A stretch of DNA of 64,000 nucleotides from Lindgomyces ingoldianus (taxonomy: Eukaryota > Ascomycota > Dothideomycetes > Pleosporales > Lindgomycetaceae). The stretch is taken from contig NW_022985165.1 of the NCBI RefSeq assembly GCF_010093535.1, positions 1,521,582 through 1,585,581 on the forward strand, in the 5' to 3' direction. A program made the position numbers and the translations under genes. Shown piece after piece: positions 10,339 through 20,625 of the stretch. Under the pieces are notes generated by a model, which searched no databases, was not told the origin of the DNA, and saw only the letters and a list, made by a program, of their open reading frames with translations. Position 1 is the stretch's first letter. Each line of letters opens with the position of its first letter.

Positions 10339-10936
10339 GATAGATGCTGCGAATGGTTGAAAGAAATATGAAGACTCATAATTGAGGTATAGTGTTCAGT
10401 TATGGGGATTATTAGTATCTAGGGGTCCAACGAGCAACGCCTCTCACGCTCCCTGTGTATGGCGGATAAAAACAAAGACCAGGAGAATAGAAACTATCCG
10501 AAAAAAGTCTTCAATAGTAAACTCGCCGGTCACCCATCATTCTCTCCTTTAAAACCCCAACTATCCCCTTCCAAGCTCTAACCCGTGAAAACATGGTGAA
10601 GTTGCTCGGACCCAACACCGCAAATTGCAACCCTTTTAGCGCAAACTCTCGTCCTTGCAGACCATCGGGAATCCCGCCTTTCTCTCCGATATGACATCAC
10701 CACCACGCTACCGGCATCTCGACCGGCCAAACCCCCACTTCTCACGGCATTCCAACCTAGGCGGGAGGGAAAGATGCACGCAACATGGTTTAGCCAGACG
10801 ACTCCACCTCCGAACCACGGAAGCACTTCCGACCGGAATCTAACGCTCGCAACGACGCCCTCGGTTGTGAATACCTGCCATTCGATCGGCTTACTATTAT
10901 AATATCGATACACTTATATACGGGACGTACTTAGAA
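10339..10936. promoter_or_regulatory. Divergent promoter region
   Basis: 598 bases between the divergently transcribed aldo/keto reductase and the DenD-like gene. It carries several CGG/CCG triplets between about 10680 and 10860, including a strong inverted repeat at 10818-10831. Open frames through it look like chance. Confidence 0.55.
10818..10831. promoter_or_regulatory. Candidate Zn2Cys6 site CGG-N8-CCG
   Basis: CGGAAGCACTTCCG is an inverted repeat with perfect 6-bp arms (CGGAAG/CTTCCG) and a 2-bp centre, 106 bases before the DenD-like start codon. It is the best regulator-like site in the cluster and lies in a shared divergent promoter. Confidence 0.4.
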
Positions 10937-12049
10937 ATGCCCTGGTATTTTATGGAACGACAACCTGAAGCGGCGAGGAAAGAGTATCCGGGAGCATCAA
11001 CACCGATGGCGGGTACCTCAGACGCAATAATGGGGTCTATGCCCGAATTCAATGCTTCGAAGCGATATATTCTGATTACAGGAGCCGGCGGGTTTATTGG
11101 CCAGGAACTTACTATCGCTTTGCTATCTGCTGCACCTGATATCGAGCTCGTGCTGGCCGATGTGTTTAAACCTCCACTCCCACTTTCAAAAAACAACACC
11201 ACAAATACAGAGACGGACACCTCCCGCGTCCACTGCATCGAAGCCGACCTAACTAGACCCCCCATCGTTGCCACCCTTCTCAACAGCAAAAAATGGCATG
11301 CCTGCTACCTCCTCCACGGCATAATGTCCAGTGGCTCCGAAACAAACCTCGAATTCGGACTTGCAGTCAACATCGACTCTCACCGTTTAATCCTCGACTT
11401 TCTCCGCCGACACCAACCCGGCGTCATTGTTGTATTCCCTTCATCACTTGCAGTTTACGGCCCGCCGGAAGGGACTGAGGTTGTTTCGGAACGAACGATT
11501 GCGTTACCGCAGTCAAGCTATGGAGCCGAGAAATTGGTGATTGAGACGCTCGTGAATGATTATTCGCGCAGAGGGTTGATTGATGGGAGGGTGGTGCGGT
11601 TGCCAACGGTGATTGTGAGACCGGGGAGGCCGTCAGCGGCAGCGTCGAGTTTTGCTTCCAGTATAGTGCGTGAGCCACTACGCGGCGAGAAGAGCCTGCT
11701 TCCTGTAAGTCGGAGCCTGGAGATGTGGGTTTGTTCGCCGGAAACCGTGGTTAGGAATTTAGTGGCTGTGAAAGATGTGCCGAAAGACAGGTTTGGGAGA
11801 AATAAGGGTCGGGTTGTGAATTTACCGGGACAGACAGTGAAAGTGGGGGAGATTTTGGAGGCGCTAGAAGAGGTTGGGGGAAAGGAGGCGGTGGGGTTGG
11901 TGGAGGAGAAGGTGGATCCGAGGGTGGAGGATATTGTTGCGAGCTGGCCATCTAGGTTTGATGTCTCTGTGGCAAAGGGGTTGGGGATGGTGGAGGATGT
12001 TAGTTTGACAGAAGTGGTGCAGAGATTTGCCAGGAGATTGAAACGGTAG
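10937..12049 (+). CDS. DenD-like NAD-dependent epimerase/dehydratase-family dehydrogenase
   Basis: Intronless, 370 residues. Extended short-chain dehydrogenase fold: Rossmann motif GAGGFIG at 49-55, catalytic Ser in VVFPSSLAVYG (about 166-175), and YGAEK with Tyr195/Lys199. The segment PTVIVRPGRPSAAASSF (about 223-239) is typical of bacterial DenD, which oxidises D-erythronate with NAD. Orthology to DenD is inferred from this motif and from the neighbouring DUF1537 kinase. The first about 40 residues precede the normal family start (KRYILITGAGG); in-frame Met24, Met32 and Met35 are alternative starts. The extension does not look like a clear targeting signal. Likely cytosolic, acting upstream of the kinase. 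Confidence 0.9.
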   Translation: MPWYFMERQPEAARKEYPGASTPMAGTSDAIMGSMPEFNASKRYILITGAGGFIGQELTIALLSAAPDIELVLADVFKPPLPLSKNNTTNTETDTSRVHCIEADLTRPPIVATLLNSKKWHACYLLHGIMSSGSETNLEFGLAVNIDSHRLILDFLRRHQPGVIVVFPSSLAVYGPPEGTEVVSERTIALPQSSYGAEKLVIETLVNDYSRRGLIDGRVVRLPTVIVRPGRPSAAASSFASSIVREPLRGEKSLLPVSRSLEMWVCSPETVVRNLVAVKDVPKDRFGRNKGRVVNLPGQTVKVGEILEALEEVGGKEAVGLVEEKVDPRVEDIVASWPSRFDVSVAKGLGMVEDVSLTEVVQRFARRLKR

Positions 12050-12487
12050 CTTTATTGGGCGTGCCAAAAGTCTGATGATTGTTGGCCTAAAATGATGCAC
12101 GGCATGTTGAAAACGACGATAATTTTAGATAGATGTCTTGATTAGTTTGTTGCAATTCTTAATCCAGGCAAGGACCGAAACTCTTGTTTATGTACAAGGT
12201 AAGACACAGCCACACGGTATACATCGATGCCCTCTAAGCCGCCCAAGCAGAATCCTCTCCTTCTAAACCCTCCTATTTATCTATGCCTTCTCATTTTACT
12301 CCTTTTCAGAGACGTGTGGAGCGGGCACCGTGTTCAATCCATTCTGAATATCGCCTCTAGAATTAGCGACTCCTTCACGCCATGACAAGACTCGCCAAGG
12401 ACCTAAACCCTGAAAGAAAGGAGTGCAGCGGAAGGCCACGGAAATACTCAAGCTTTAGTTCCGTTGATACTAAGAGGATTTTCATCC
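12050..12487. other. Convergent 3' flanks, no gene seen
   Basis: 438 bases between the stop codons of the DenD-like gene and the regulator, which converge. It probably holds both 3' UTRs. Confidence 0.6.
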
Positions 12488-14916
12488 TCAAAATCCAGTA
12501 AAATTGAAATCAAAATTACCCGAATCAAAATGCAAAAAGGAGCTCGTAGCTATATTCAAATCCTCCTCAAACCCATTCACTACTGCATTCCCCCCACTCC
12601 CATAAAGCCCCTCACCGTTCGGCATCAGCAGCATTGACGTCGCAGCCTGACTCTGATTCATATAATGCAGACCCGATGGTGCCACGCCATTCCCATTCCT
12701 GTTCGCATCCGGAAGCGGAGGACTACGGATCGCCGATGGACTCTTGATCTTCGATGCCACCATTTTTTCCAACCCGTCGGCCATCAGATGTACGAGGTGC
12801 CATTTGCCTACGGCAGTTGACCGAAACTGTTGGACGGCTTTAGTCGCGAGGTCGAAGACTACGGCATCTTCGATGAATTGCCCGGAGTGTTGGGCGGCGA
12901 CTTTAAGGAGGAAGACGCAAGCGAACGCTATCATGGAGTGGATGTAGTGTGGGATGCCTACGAGTCCCTCGCGAATGTCATAGTCGGTAAGTAGCATTTC
13001 GATGATCGATGTTGCGGAGGATACAGCGGCGACAGCGCTTTCTTGGAAGAACGCTGGCACAGGCGCGCCTTTGAGTCCCCGAAAGACGTGGGAATGAAGG
13101 TGTAGCTTGGCAAGGTGATGATGTAGAATGACGCCCTTTGTAGGAAATTCTCCAATGAATTGGTGAAGTTCTGTCTATGTTAGCTTTAACACGTTGGACG
13201 AACCGAATGTTCGAGACATACTTTGTAGTTCTGTGGTCCAGTATCCCATCCACTGGTCGATTTGCCGACTGAAGTTCGTTAACTGAGGGGCAAATGCCCG
13301 TGGGACGGGCTCTCCGGTGTCAGGACCAAATAGTTCGCGGACGTTGCTCATTATTATCAGCAATGCCATCTGACTTACGAGTCGTTTATCCGACTCGGTA
13401 AAAACTGAAGACTTCATCAACTCCTCCCAACCTGAAATTGAGAAATCTTCACGGACAATGGATGGACGTCCGTAGAGAATAGACAGATGGTGATCGCATA
13501 TGTAAAGAATATACCATATTCTCATGCAATCCATAGCTTCTTCACTGTTCTCCGCTATCACGCGGTGGAAGTTGTTGTTAAGATTTACTTCTGTCGCTCG
13601 GCGAATTGCATATCCAGACAAAGTCCAAGAAACATCGTGAAGCCAATACGATCCGATACACATCGCGCGTAAGTGGTCACGATCTATTCGCCGATCGAAC
13701 ATCGATGCTGCCATTAGCCGGCGAAATTCCCGGCTACAGACTCCGTATAGATGGTTGCTCATTGGATCATGGAGAGCTGCAACAGTACAGATACATGCGG
13801 TTAAAATTGGAGAACCTCGTCGGAGGCTCTCTAGATTTCGATACTTGCTACCACCGATCATATACATGAAATGGTCGATTCGGTTGAAGTAAAGGTTAAC
13901 GAGTCTTTCTGCATCTTCAATGCTAAGTAGGCCATTCGAAATGAAGTCGTTCACGGGATGGTTTGGCGTGCTAATTGGGGGAGGTTGCGGTTCATCTGCA
14001 GTATCATCTGAGCGCAGAGCCCTGAGTCGTGTAATTTGGTAGAGGGATTCGATTGGGACATGGGGAAGCGCATCATCCCTTGGAGATACTCGAGGAGAAT
14101 TGTCACAGGAAGGTCCGGGGAATTCTCTGTCCATGGCTTCATCGTGGGGTGAATGTTCTAAGGCACCCGAATTGGATGTTTGCAAAGGGGGTAGTGGCGG
14201 GAGAGACAGTCTCCCAAGGACGTCTTGCAATGCGGAGTGAATATGATCAAGGTCACCAATGACTGTGGTTTTCCATCTATCTTCTATTAGCATTGGTGAG
14301 GGAATGACAGGCATAAATACAATCAAGTGGAGCGAGGGAAGGAGTACATTATGCCAACGCATACCACGGAACACAACGCTATGCGTCAATCCCCTAGCCC
14401 TGCTGGAAGAATGAGCGAGATGGTCTATATAATGTAGTCTGCTGTTATATAAACAGATACTATCTCGATCTACTGCATCACGAACACGCACCAGGGCATT
14501 TGGAGAGATCGCAGGAGCGAGTTAGGATGAAACAGGGCCATCAAGGAAAGGCCCTCTGGATTACTTACCGTGAGCGCTCTTCAATGAGCGTTTGGAGGCT
14601 TTTATTCAATACGCATGACAGATTCCGTTCCGTACACCGTTTACACGGCGGTCCGCTGTCATCCATGATGCACTTAATCTATGGGAGTGTTAGTCATACT
14701 TGCAGACTCGAACGTGACAGCGCTGGAACAGGCCTTTTGCTTTCGACATGCCGCGCATGCTTTGACCCGCCTGGAGATATGCGCCGCCGATAGTTCGGAA
14801 GCGGGATCGGGGTGCCTCGGGCGCGCCGATGGAGAGTCGGAGGCATGGGAAGCATTGGGAGCATTGGAAGCCGAACCTTCGTGGATATTTGCTTGCGACC
14901 AAGTTCTCTTCGACAT
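12488..14916 (-). CDS. Zn2Cys6 transcription factor with fungal-specific TF domain
   Basis: Four exons (14916-14734, 14678-14569, 14276-13222, 13170-12488) give 676 residues. The zinc cluster spans exons 1-2: CAACRKQK joined to IKC, then GPPCKRCTERNLSC, matching C-x2-C-x6-C...C-x2-C-x6-C, followed by a linker (LNKSLQTLIEERS) and coiled region before the fungal_trans-like domain (VNLYFNRIDHFMYMIGG onward, then LHLHSHVFRGLKGAP). The tail is disordered. The intron that splits the zinc cluster must start at GC (AAG|GCCTGT) to keep spacing and frame; this is not the usual GC donor consensus. Intron 2 is long (292 nt). Position in the middle of the cluster suggests a pathway-specific activator nuclear factor; the target genes are inferred. 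Confidence 0.88.
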
Positions 14917-15514
14917 CGTGGCGTTGGAGGGTGCTGGGGTGGAGTTGCAAACACTGATTTTCCGAGGCTCGACTAATGGGAGGCATCGGCCCGAATGTCA
15001 ACGGGGGTTCATGTCAACTGGGAGTCCTCGCCTCAGTCAGAAGCGGGGAATGGTTGGTGGAGAAGGTTTAGCGGACAGTTAATTCGGAAATTTTCATTGG
15101 TCAAACCACGTCATGAAGCCTATTCTTGAGGCATGCCTACTTGGTGAGGCCGAGAAGAAGTAGCTTTGCAGGACTTGCTTAGAGCAATGGGAGAAGCTTC
15201 TTGCTGAATAAAGCCTTGACGACGACGAGGTTTGAAGTCAGGCTCTCGAAGCCGAGGCTGAAGCGAGACGAAACAGGGTCATGTGACATATTCATCATCA
15301 GGTTCATGAATTCGGGTGGCTTAGCGAAGGGGTTTAAAGCCAATCATTAGACAAGTGAATTGAAAGAGAATTCTGATACTTTTCTAAAGCGTATTGCTTG
15401 CGAGACACCTCCATGAGAGCAAGACTTTACAGCTCAGCTGACCTCGCGATTAACACACACAAGCCTTGGACTCCTTCGGACCGTGTCGCACCCCATCTCG
15501 ACGCAACACTCCCT
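14917..15514. other. Regulator promoter, no gene seen
   Basis: 598 bases between the regulator start and the 3' end of the second reductase gene. Open frames crossing 14681-15082 and 15398-15718 are antisense or chance frames over neighbouring exons. Confidence 0.5.
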
Positions 15515-16592
15515 TCAAGCAACACTCTCGCCATCATCATGGAAGATAGTCGTACCCCAATTCGGCCTGTTGAACCTCCTCCCTTCCGTTTTTTCCAGCT
15601 GATTGAGGCTCGCAATCTCCGCCTCACTCAACTGAAAAATGCGCAGGTTCGCCTTGATCCTTTCCTCGGTCACGCTCTTCGGGATCACGCTCCACCCGCG
15701 ACTCACGCCCCACGATAGCAGAACCTGCGCCGAAGTGCCTTCCTTGTCCTCTGCAATCTTTAACACGACTGGATGCGTGTGAAGGGTCGATCCCTTGCCG
15801 CCCAGCGGTCCGAATGCCGTCTGGTGCATACCGTGTTCTTTACAATACCGGTTAAGTTTGTCTTGGGGTAATAGTGGATGCAATTCCGTCTGGTTGACGG
15901 CTGGAATGACCTTTGCCGTCTTCAGGAGCCTTGCAAGGTTCACAGTGGAGAAGTTTGCAACGCCAATGGCTTTCGCTAGACCTGAGTCGATCAGCTTCTC
16001 CATCTCCACCCACGTCTTCGCGAAGTCCCAGTCCGATGCATGCACCGTCCGGTCTTCCTTTCCGAAGTTCGGTGCGCTTGCATCGTTTGGAGGCAGGGAT
16101 ACTGGCCAATGCATGAGGTACAGGTCGACATACTCCAGCTGGAGGTCTGCGAGCGATTTCCGGAGAGCCGCTTCAACTTGCGAATGCTGCGACGACCAGA
16201 GCTTAGTGGTGATGAAAAGGTCTGAACGTGGGATGGAAGTCTCTTCTAGGACTTCTGTGAGTGCCTGGCCAATCTCCTTCTCGTTCCAATCTTGGCGTAT
16301 TCCGTCAGAATCCTCCCCAGAGTGCTCGCGGGTTACTCACATAATGGCGCACAGTCCTAAAGACTATGTCAGCAACATCTCGAGAAGTGTTCAGTTCATA
16401 CTCACTAGATGTCGATAGCCAGCCTTGACGGCGGTCTGAACCGCTCTTCCTGCCTCTATAGCTTCTCAGAACCCGAGGATGCCCCTTTCAATTGTATCAC
16501 ATACCTCCCGGCGCCGCTTGCCATGTTCCGAACCCAACTGCCGGAATCCTTGCCCCCGTATTAAGCTGGAACGATTTGTTATGGGAGTCCAT
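15515..16592 (-). CDS. Aldo/keto reductase (GCY1/glycerol dehydrogenase-like)
   Basis: Four exons (16592-16505, 16455-16406, 16356-16341, 16290-15515) give 309 residues, the usual length for this branch. Tetrad: Asp47, Tyr52, Lys81 (ITTKLWSSQH) and His112 (LYLMHWP). Further signatures are GLAKAIGVANFS, VNQTELHPLL and VIPKSVTEERIKAN, the NADPH-binding loop. Exon 3 is a 16-nt microexon coding DCAPL plus one base; it is required to restore the active-site Asp/Tyr region. Related fungal enzymes reduce glyceraldehyde, glycerol-type ketones or uronic acids. Next to an aldolase, glyceraldehyde reduction, as by the L-glyceraldehyde reductase of galacturonate catabolism, is a reasonable guess. It lies between the regulator and the permease, all on the minus strand. 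Confidence 0.9.
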
Positions 16593-17053
16593 GTTTTGTT
16601 GAAGTGGCCTGATTTGATCCTGACTGCCTTTACCTGTACGGACAGACGTTATATCTGACCATCGACTATACTTACTAAGGATTAAGGGGACGTCACCGGC
16701 GAGAAGCCCGAGTGGGAACCTGATTAGCGCTTTTTGCCGTTCCGTAGGGCTGAATGCCGGAGTGCTCATGCATTGTCTCCATAGCCTTCGTGGACGACGA
16801 CACTTCCGCAGACGGACTTCTAGACGTCAAAGTTCGTTCTCAAGAGTCCCTCAACCCGTTCGCGGATCATACGCCTTCACGAAAACATGTCGTGATTAAC
16901 ATCAAATTAGTCTCAACTAGCAGTATCTAGGTATCACCACGGCAGCCACGGATCAGCACATTCCTTGAGCCAACATATTCCCCAATTCCAGTCCATATCA
17001 TGAATTAAATCCTTGTAGTGTCGTTTCTCACTCCTCAGTGCACATCAGAACAC
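16593..17053. promoter_or_regulatory. Reductase promoter and permease 3' flank
   Basis: 461 bases without a gene. CGG-N8-CCG (CGGCGAGAAGCCCG) occurs at 16697-16710, 105 bases upstream of the reductase start codon, as a further weak candidate regulator site. Confidence 0.35.
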
Positions 17054-18802
17054 TCAAACCCGTTCAACCTGCACATTTCCACCCATTTTCTCGTCATTTG
17101 CAACTTTGTTATCCATATGGACAAGATCTCCAACATCGTGTCGAACCTTCTCCTCTTCCGTTGGATATGCACGCTTGTACATGGTCCAGATAGAGTGCTG
17201 GAAGAGATCATCCATCGACTCGATCGATCGCCCTTTCATCTCCGGCATGCAGAAGTAGACGAAGACGACGCCGATGTACGTCAGGACAGCATAGAGTAAG
17301 AATGTACCCCAGCCTAAGTGTGTCATCATAGATGGAGTGGCCTTGGTGATGCCAAAATCCACGATCCAGTTGACGAAGAAACACCAGCCCATACAGAAGG
17401 ATCGGATACGTGATGGAAAGATCTCTGCAGCCACGACATAGCATGCCACACTGTGTCCAAACGACCAGCCAAAGGCGTAGATGTAAATCCAGATAATACC
17501 AACGATTCCACCAGCCTCAGTTCCGCCTCCTTGATTTGGATTGCCGAAGCGAACATAAAGCGCAATGTAGAGCATCGAGGTGGCTTGGAGGGTAGCACCG
17601 ATCAGCAATGGAACCCGGCGTCCCACACGATCGACGATGAACCCGACGTAGATAATGGTTGTCGCGAGCTTAACCACACCGTACACGCCAGTCGTGAGCA
17701 AGGCTTGCGATCCGCCCTTGACTCCGATCATGGTGAAAATTTCAGGGGCGAAATAGTTCAGGCTGTCTGTCCCCGTGAACTTGTGGAACAGGAAGAGCAT
17801 GGTAGCGAGGAAGAAACGGCGGGTATTCGAGCGGACGTAGATGATGTCCTTGATAACGAGCCAGTAGTTGCGACCTTGGGGTCGTTAGCCTCCTGCAACA
17901 ATTCCTTCCCCTATTAGTTGAGCGGACTCACCGACGGCAGTTTCTTGTTCCTGGTCGACCTGCGCACAGACTTCCATGTATTCTTGTTGGAGATATGGAT
18001 GCGTCTCGGGTAGTTTGCGCAACTTCATCAAATTCGCTAATCCCTTCTCTCGATTTCCTTTGGCAATCAATGCGCGTGGCGTCTCTACTACAAAAGGCAA
18101 CATGAGGAACATCAAGGCCCCTGGAATGATCTGGATGCCTAGCGATAGTTTCCATTGCAGGTTGTCAGTCACAGCGACGTTCCTCCACTTCGACACGCCG
18201 TAGTTGACCCAGAATGCCAAAGACAAGGCAGTAATGATCATGAGATTATAAAGGCAGGTCATAGATCCACGAATCGACTTTGGTGAGTTCTCTGAGAGGA
18301 ACTGAGGGGCCCCCGCAGACATGCTGCCGATAGCCATTCCAGCAAGAAAACGTCCGGCGTAGAAGATGTTAAGGTTTGCGAATTCCTGGAACGTGCAGCC
18401 AAGGAGGTATATGAAGGCGTACAGCATCATTGACCATTTCCGGCCCAAGAAATCGGCAAATGGAGCGCTGATAAGGGCTCCTGCGGCTCCTCCAGCAGCC
18501 ACTGTTCAGGATATATTAGCAAATGCGTTAGGAAATGAACGGTGCTCAACCAATTAGGACTTACTCAATGCAGCAATGTTGCCAGCTCGTCGGTCTGCAT
18601 CATCCTCACTCATCTTGTCGAGACCGAAAGCGCGCTTAAATGTCGGTAATGTGAGAACGCCACCGATATTCCCTTGATCGAAACCGTAGGAGCAGCCTGC
18701 GAAAGCAATGGTCGTCGCAAGATAAGCCAGACGGCCATTGAAGATCGAGCGAGGGTCATTTTTCCATTCAGGAGAAGCCCAAATAGATGTTCCTCCACCC
18801 AT
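17054..18802 (-). CDS. MFS sugar-type permease (quinate/hexose permease-like)
   Basis: Three exons (18802-18565, 18501-17932, 17874-17054) give 542 residues. It is a proton-coupled sugar porter of the plasma membrane: twelve hydrophobic segments, with ADFLGRKWSM, GRFLAGMAIGSMSAG, FVVETPRALIAKG (PESPR-like), FHKFTGTDSLNYFAPEIF, VDRVGRRVPLL, YVVAAEIFPSRIRS and a final PEMKGRSIE. The motif order is that of the sugar porter family. The start is set at the ATG of MGGGTSIWAS; the frame extends a few codons upstream without another ATG. The substrate cannot be read from sequence; the cluster suggests an acid sugar, lactone or small glycoside. It is transcribed divergently from the BNR protein gene with a 578-base shared promoter. 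Confidence 0.93.
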
Positions 18803-19380
18803 GCTTTTCAAGATGAACAACTACCTAGGAAAGATATTCGGAAAACTTCGCAAGTCAAGACTCGATGTAAAATCTGGGAGTTTCGACTGAAAGAAACAGC
18901 CCGTGCGGAACCAAGCTTCAAATTCACGACTTCTATCTGACCAGCTTTATATCACCCAGCCAAGTATTGTTTTCCAGCCTGGTTATCGTTAGCAGAATGC
19001 CGACCCCAGACGCTCCATGGATTCCCTAGTTCCCCGCATTTTCGCTTCGCCGGAGAGAAGTGCGAGGTCGGTGGGAAGAGATCGGAAGACCTCCGACAAA
19101 CCACATGCCAAGCTAAAAGTGCCTAGATTATTGTCGTGTAGTGATGCACAGTTAGGGAAGGAATAGCGAGGCCTTGTAGAGAATCTTGGTGAGTCAAGGA
19201 AGAGCGCAAAGAGGCTTATATGTTACCTTTGCTGAGTCGTGAAGGTGATCTAAGGTACAATTGACTACTCCCCCATTTCATGGAACCTTTTCCCTTCTAC
19301 TATACTTTATAAATTTTGATAAATTTCGGTCTTGATTCTCAGCAGCATTCCCTCAACTATCAAAATCCCAACAGCCAAAA
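18803..19380. promoter_or_regulatory. Divergent promoter, permease/BNR protein
   Basis: 578 bases shared by two divergent genes, so both may be controlled together. CGGAAGACCTCCG (CGG-N7-CCG) lies at 19083-19095, near the middle. A TATA-like, AT-rich patch lies at about 19300-19325, close to the BNR gene start. Confidence 0.5.
19083..19095. promoter_or_regulatory. Candidate Zn2Cys6 site CGG-N7-CCG
   Basis: CGGAAGACCTCCG in the divergent permease/BNR promoter. The left arm CGGAAG is shared with the site at 10818. Spacing is 7 here against 8 there, which argues for caution. Confidence 0.3.
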
Positions 19381-20625
19381 ATGACGAACTTCAACACCGA
19401 CCTAACCACCCACTCAGAGTCTCCTTACTTCGCCTCAAACTTCCTCCCAGCATCCACAGTCCAAGTCCACGCATCCAACCTCCTCCAATTCCCAAATGGA
19501 GACCTCTTATGCGCCTGGTTTGGCGGCTCCCAAGAAGGTCTCTCCGACATCTGCATCTACCTATCCCGTATGAGCAAAGGTTCGCGGACATGGACGCACC
19601 CGCTCCAAATCTCCAACGACCCAGATCGAAGTGAACAAAACCCCGTGTTATTCCTTAATCCCCAGACTCGGGATTTGTGGATTTTGTATACCGCACAACC
19701 GGCCGGAAACCAGGATAAAGCGGTTGTAAGATATCGGGTTTCGAAAGATGAGGGACAGAGTTGGGGAGATGCTAGGCTGTTGTTTGAGGATGAGGGATTG
19801 TTTATTAGACAGCCGATGGTGGTACTAGGAGATGGAACGTGGGTGCTTCCGGCTTGGTATTGTCGCTCGCCGAAAGGATATCGGTGGGTTGGGAACGATG
19901 ATGTTTCTGTAATTAAGTACACACATGATTGCGGGAAAACTTGGCTTGAAAAGGAGGTCCCGGAATCGCTGGGATGTGTGCATATGAGTGTTAAAGCATT
20001 AGCTGGTGAGGGGGGGTTTGTTGCTTTTTTTAGATCGAGGTGTGAGTTTCATTAACCTCCTAAGTTATGTTACAGACGCAATGCTGATAGAATGTGGGAA
20101 GGGGCGGATAACATCTACACGTCTTCCTCGCCCGATTGCCTTTCCTGGTCCCCACCAAAGCGAACCAGCCTTCCAAACCCTAACTCCGGAATCTGTTGCG
20201 ATGTCCTGTCATCCGGCCATTTCATCCTCGTCTACAACGACTCGTCCTACCAATCCGGCCAGGCGAAACGCGAAGGCTTGTATGATGATATCACGCCTAC
20301 GGACGATACGAGGGCGAATCAACCCACAGTGGATGGGATTGGAAAGAAAGAGGCGATTTGGGGGGTCCCAAGGAAAGCGCTAACGGTAGCAGTTAGTAGG
20401 GGTGCAGGCGGGGGTGGGGGTTGGGGAGTGAAGAAGGTTTTGCAGGAGGGGGAGGGGGAGTGTTTGACGAATGATTCGAAGGGGGAGAGGAATAAAGAGT
20501 TGAGTTATCCGAGTATTTGGGTGGAGAGGGGGGATGGAGGGAGGGATGTAGTCAATGTGGCGTTTACGTTTTGGAGGCAAAGGATTCGGTTCTGTAGGTT
20601 TGAGGTGGAATGGGTGGAGAGTTAG
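19381..20625 (+). CDS. BNR-repeat sialidase-like protein, no signal peptide
   Basis: Two exons (19381-20039 and 20076-20625; 36-nt intron, short even for a fungus) give 402 residues. It resembles the six-bladed BNR_2/sialidase fold: NLLQFPNGDLLCAWFGG, SEQNPVLFLNPQTRDLWILY, VSKDEGQSWGDARL (an Asp-box, S-x-D-x-G-x-x-W), FIRQPMVVLGDGTWVLPAWY, YTHDCGKTWLEK (second Asp-box-like), RSRRNADRMWEGADNIY and YPSIWVERG. The arginine-rich and Asp-box pattern suggests a glycosidase or sugar-binding propeller. The N-terminus (MTNFNTDLTTHSESPYF) has no signal peptide, so it would act inside the cell on an imported compound. True sialidase activity is not shown; BNR_2 proteins are often annotated from fold alone. 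A glycine/lysine-rich insert lies near residues 325-360. Confidence 0.85.

Noticed and set aside
10578..10913. 111-codon minus-strand ORF in the divergent promoter
   Set aside because: No motif, and it occupies a region with promoter-like features.
15795..16418. 207-codon plus-strand ORF
   Set aside because: Antisense to the second aldo/keto reductase, which has a complete catalytic tetrad.
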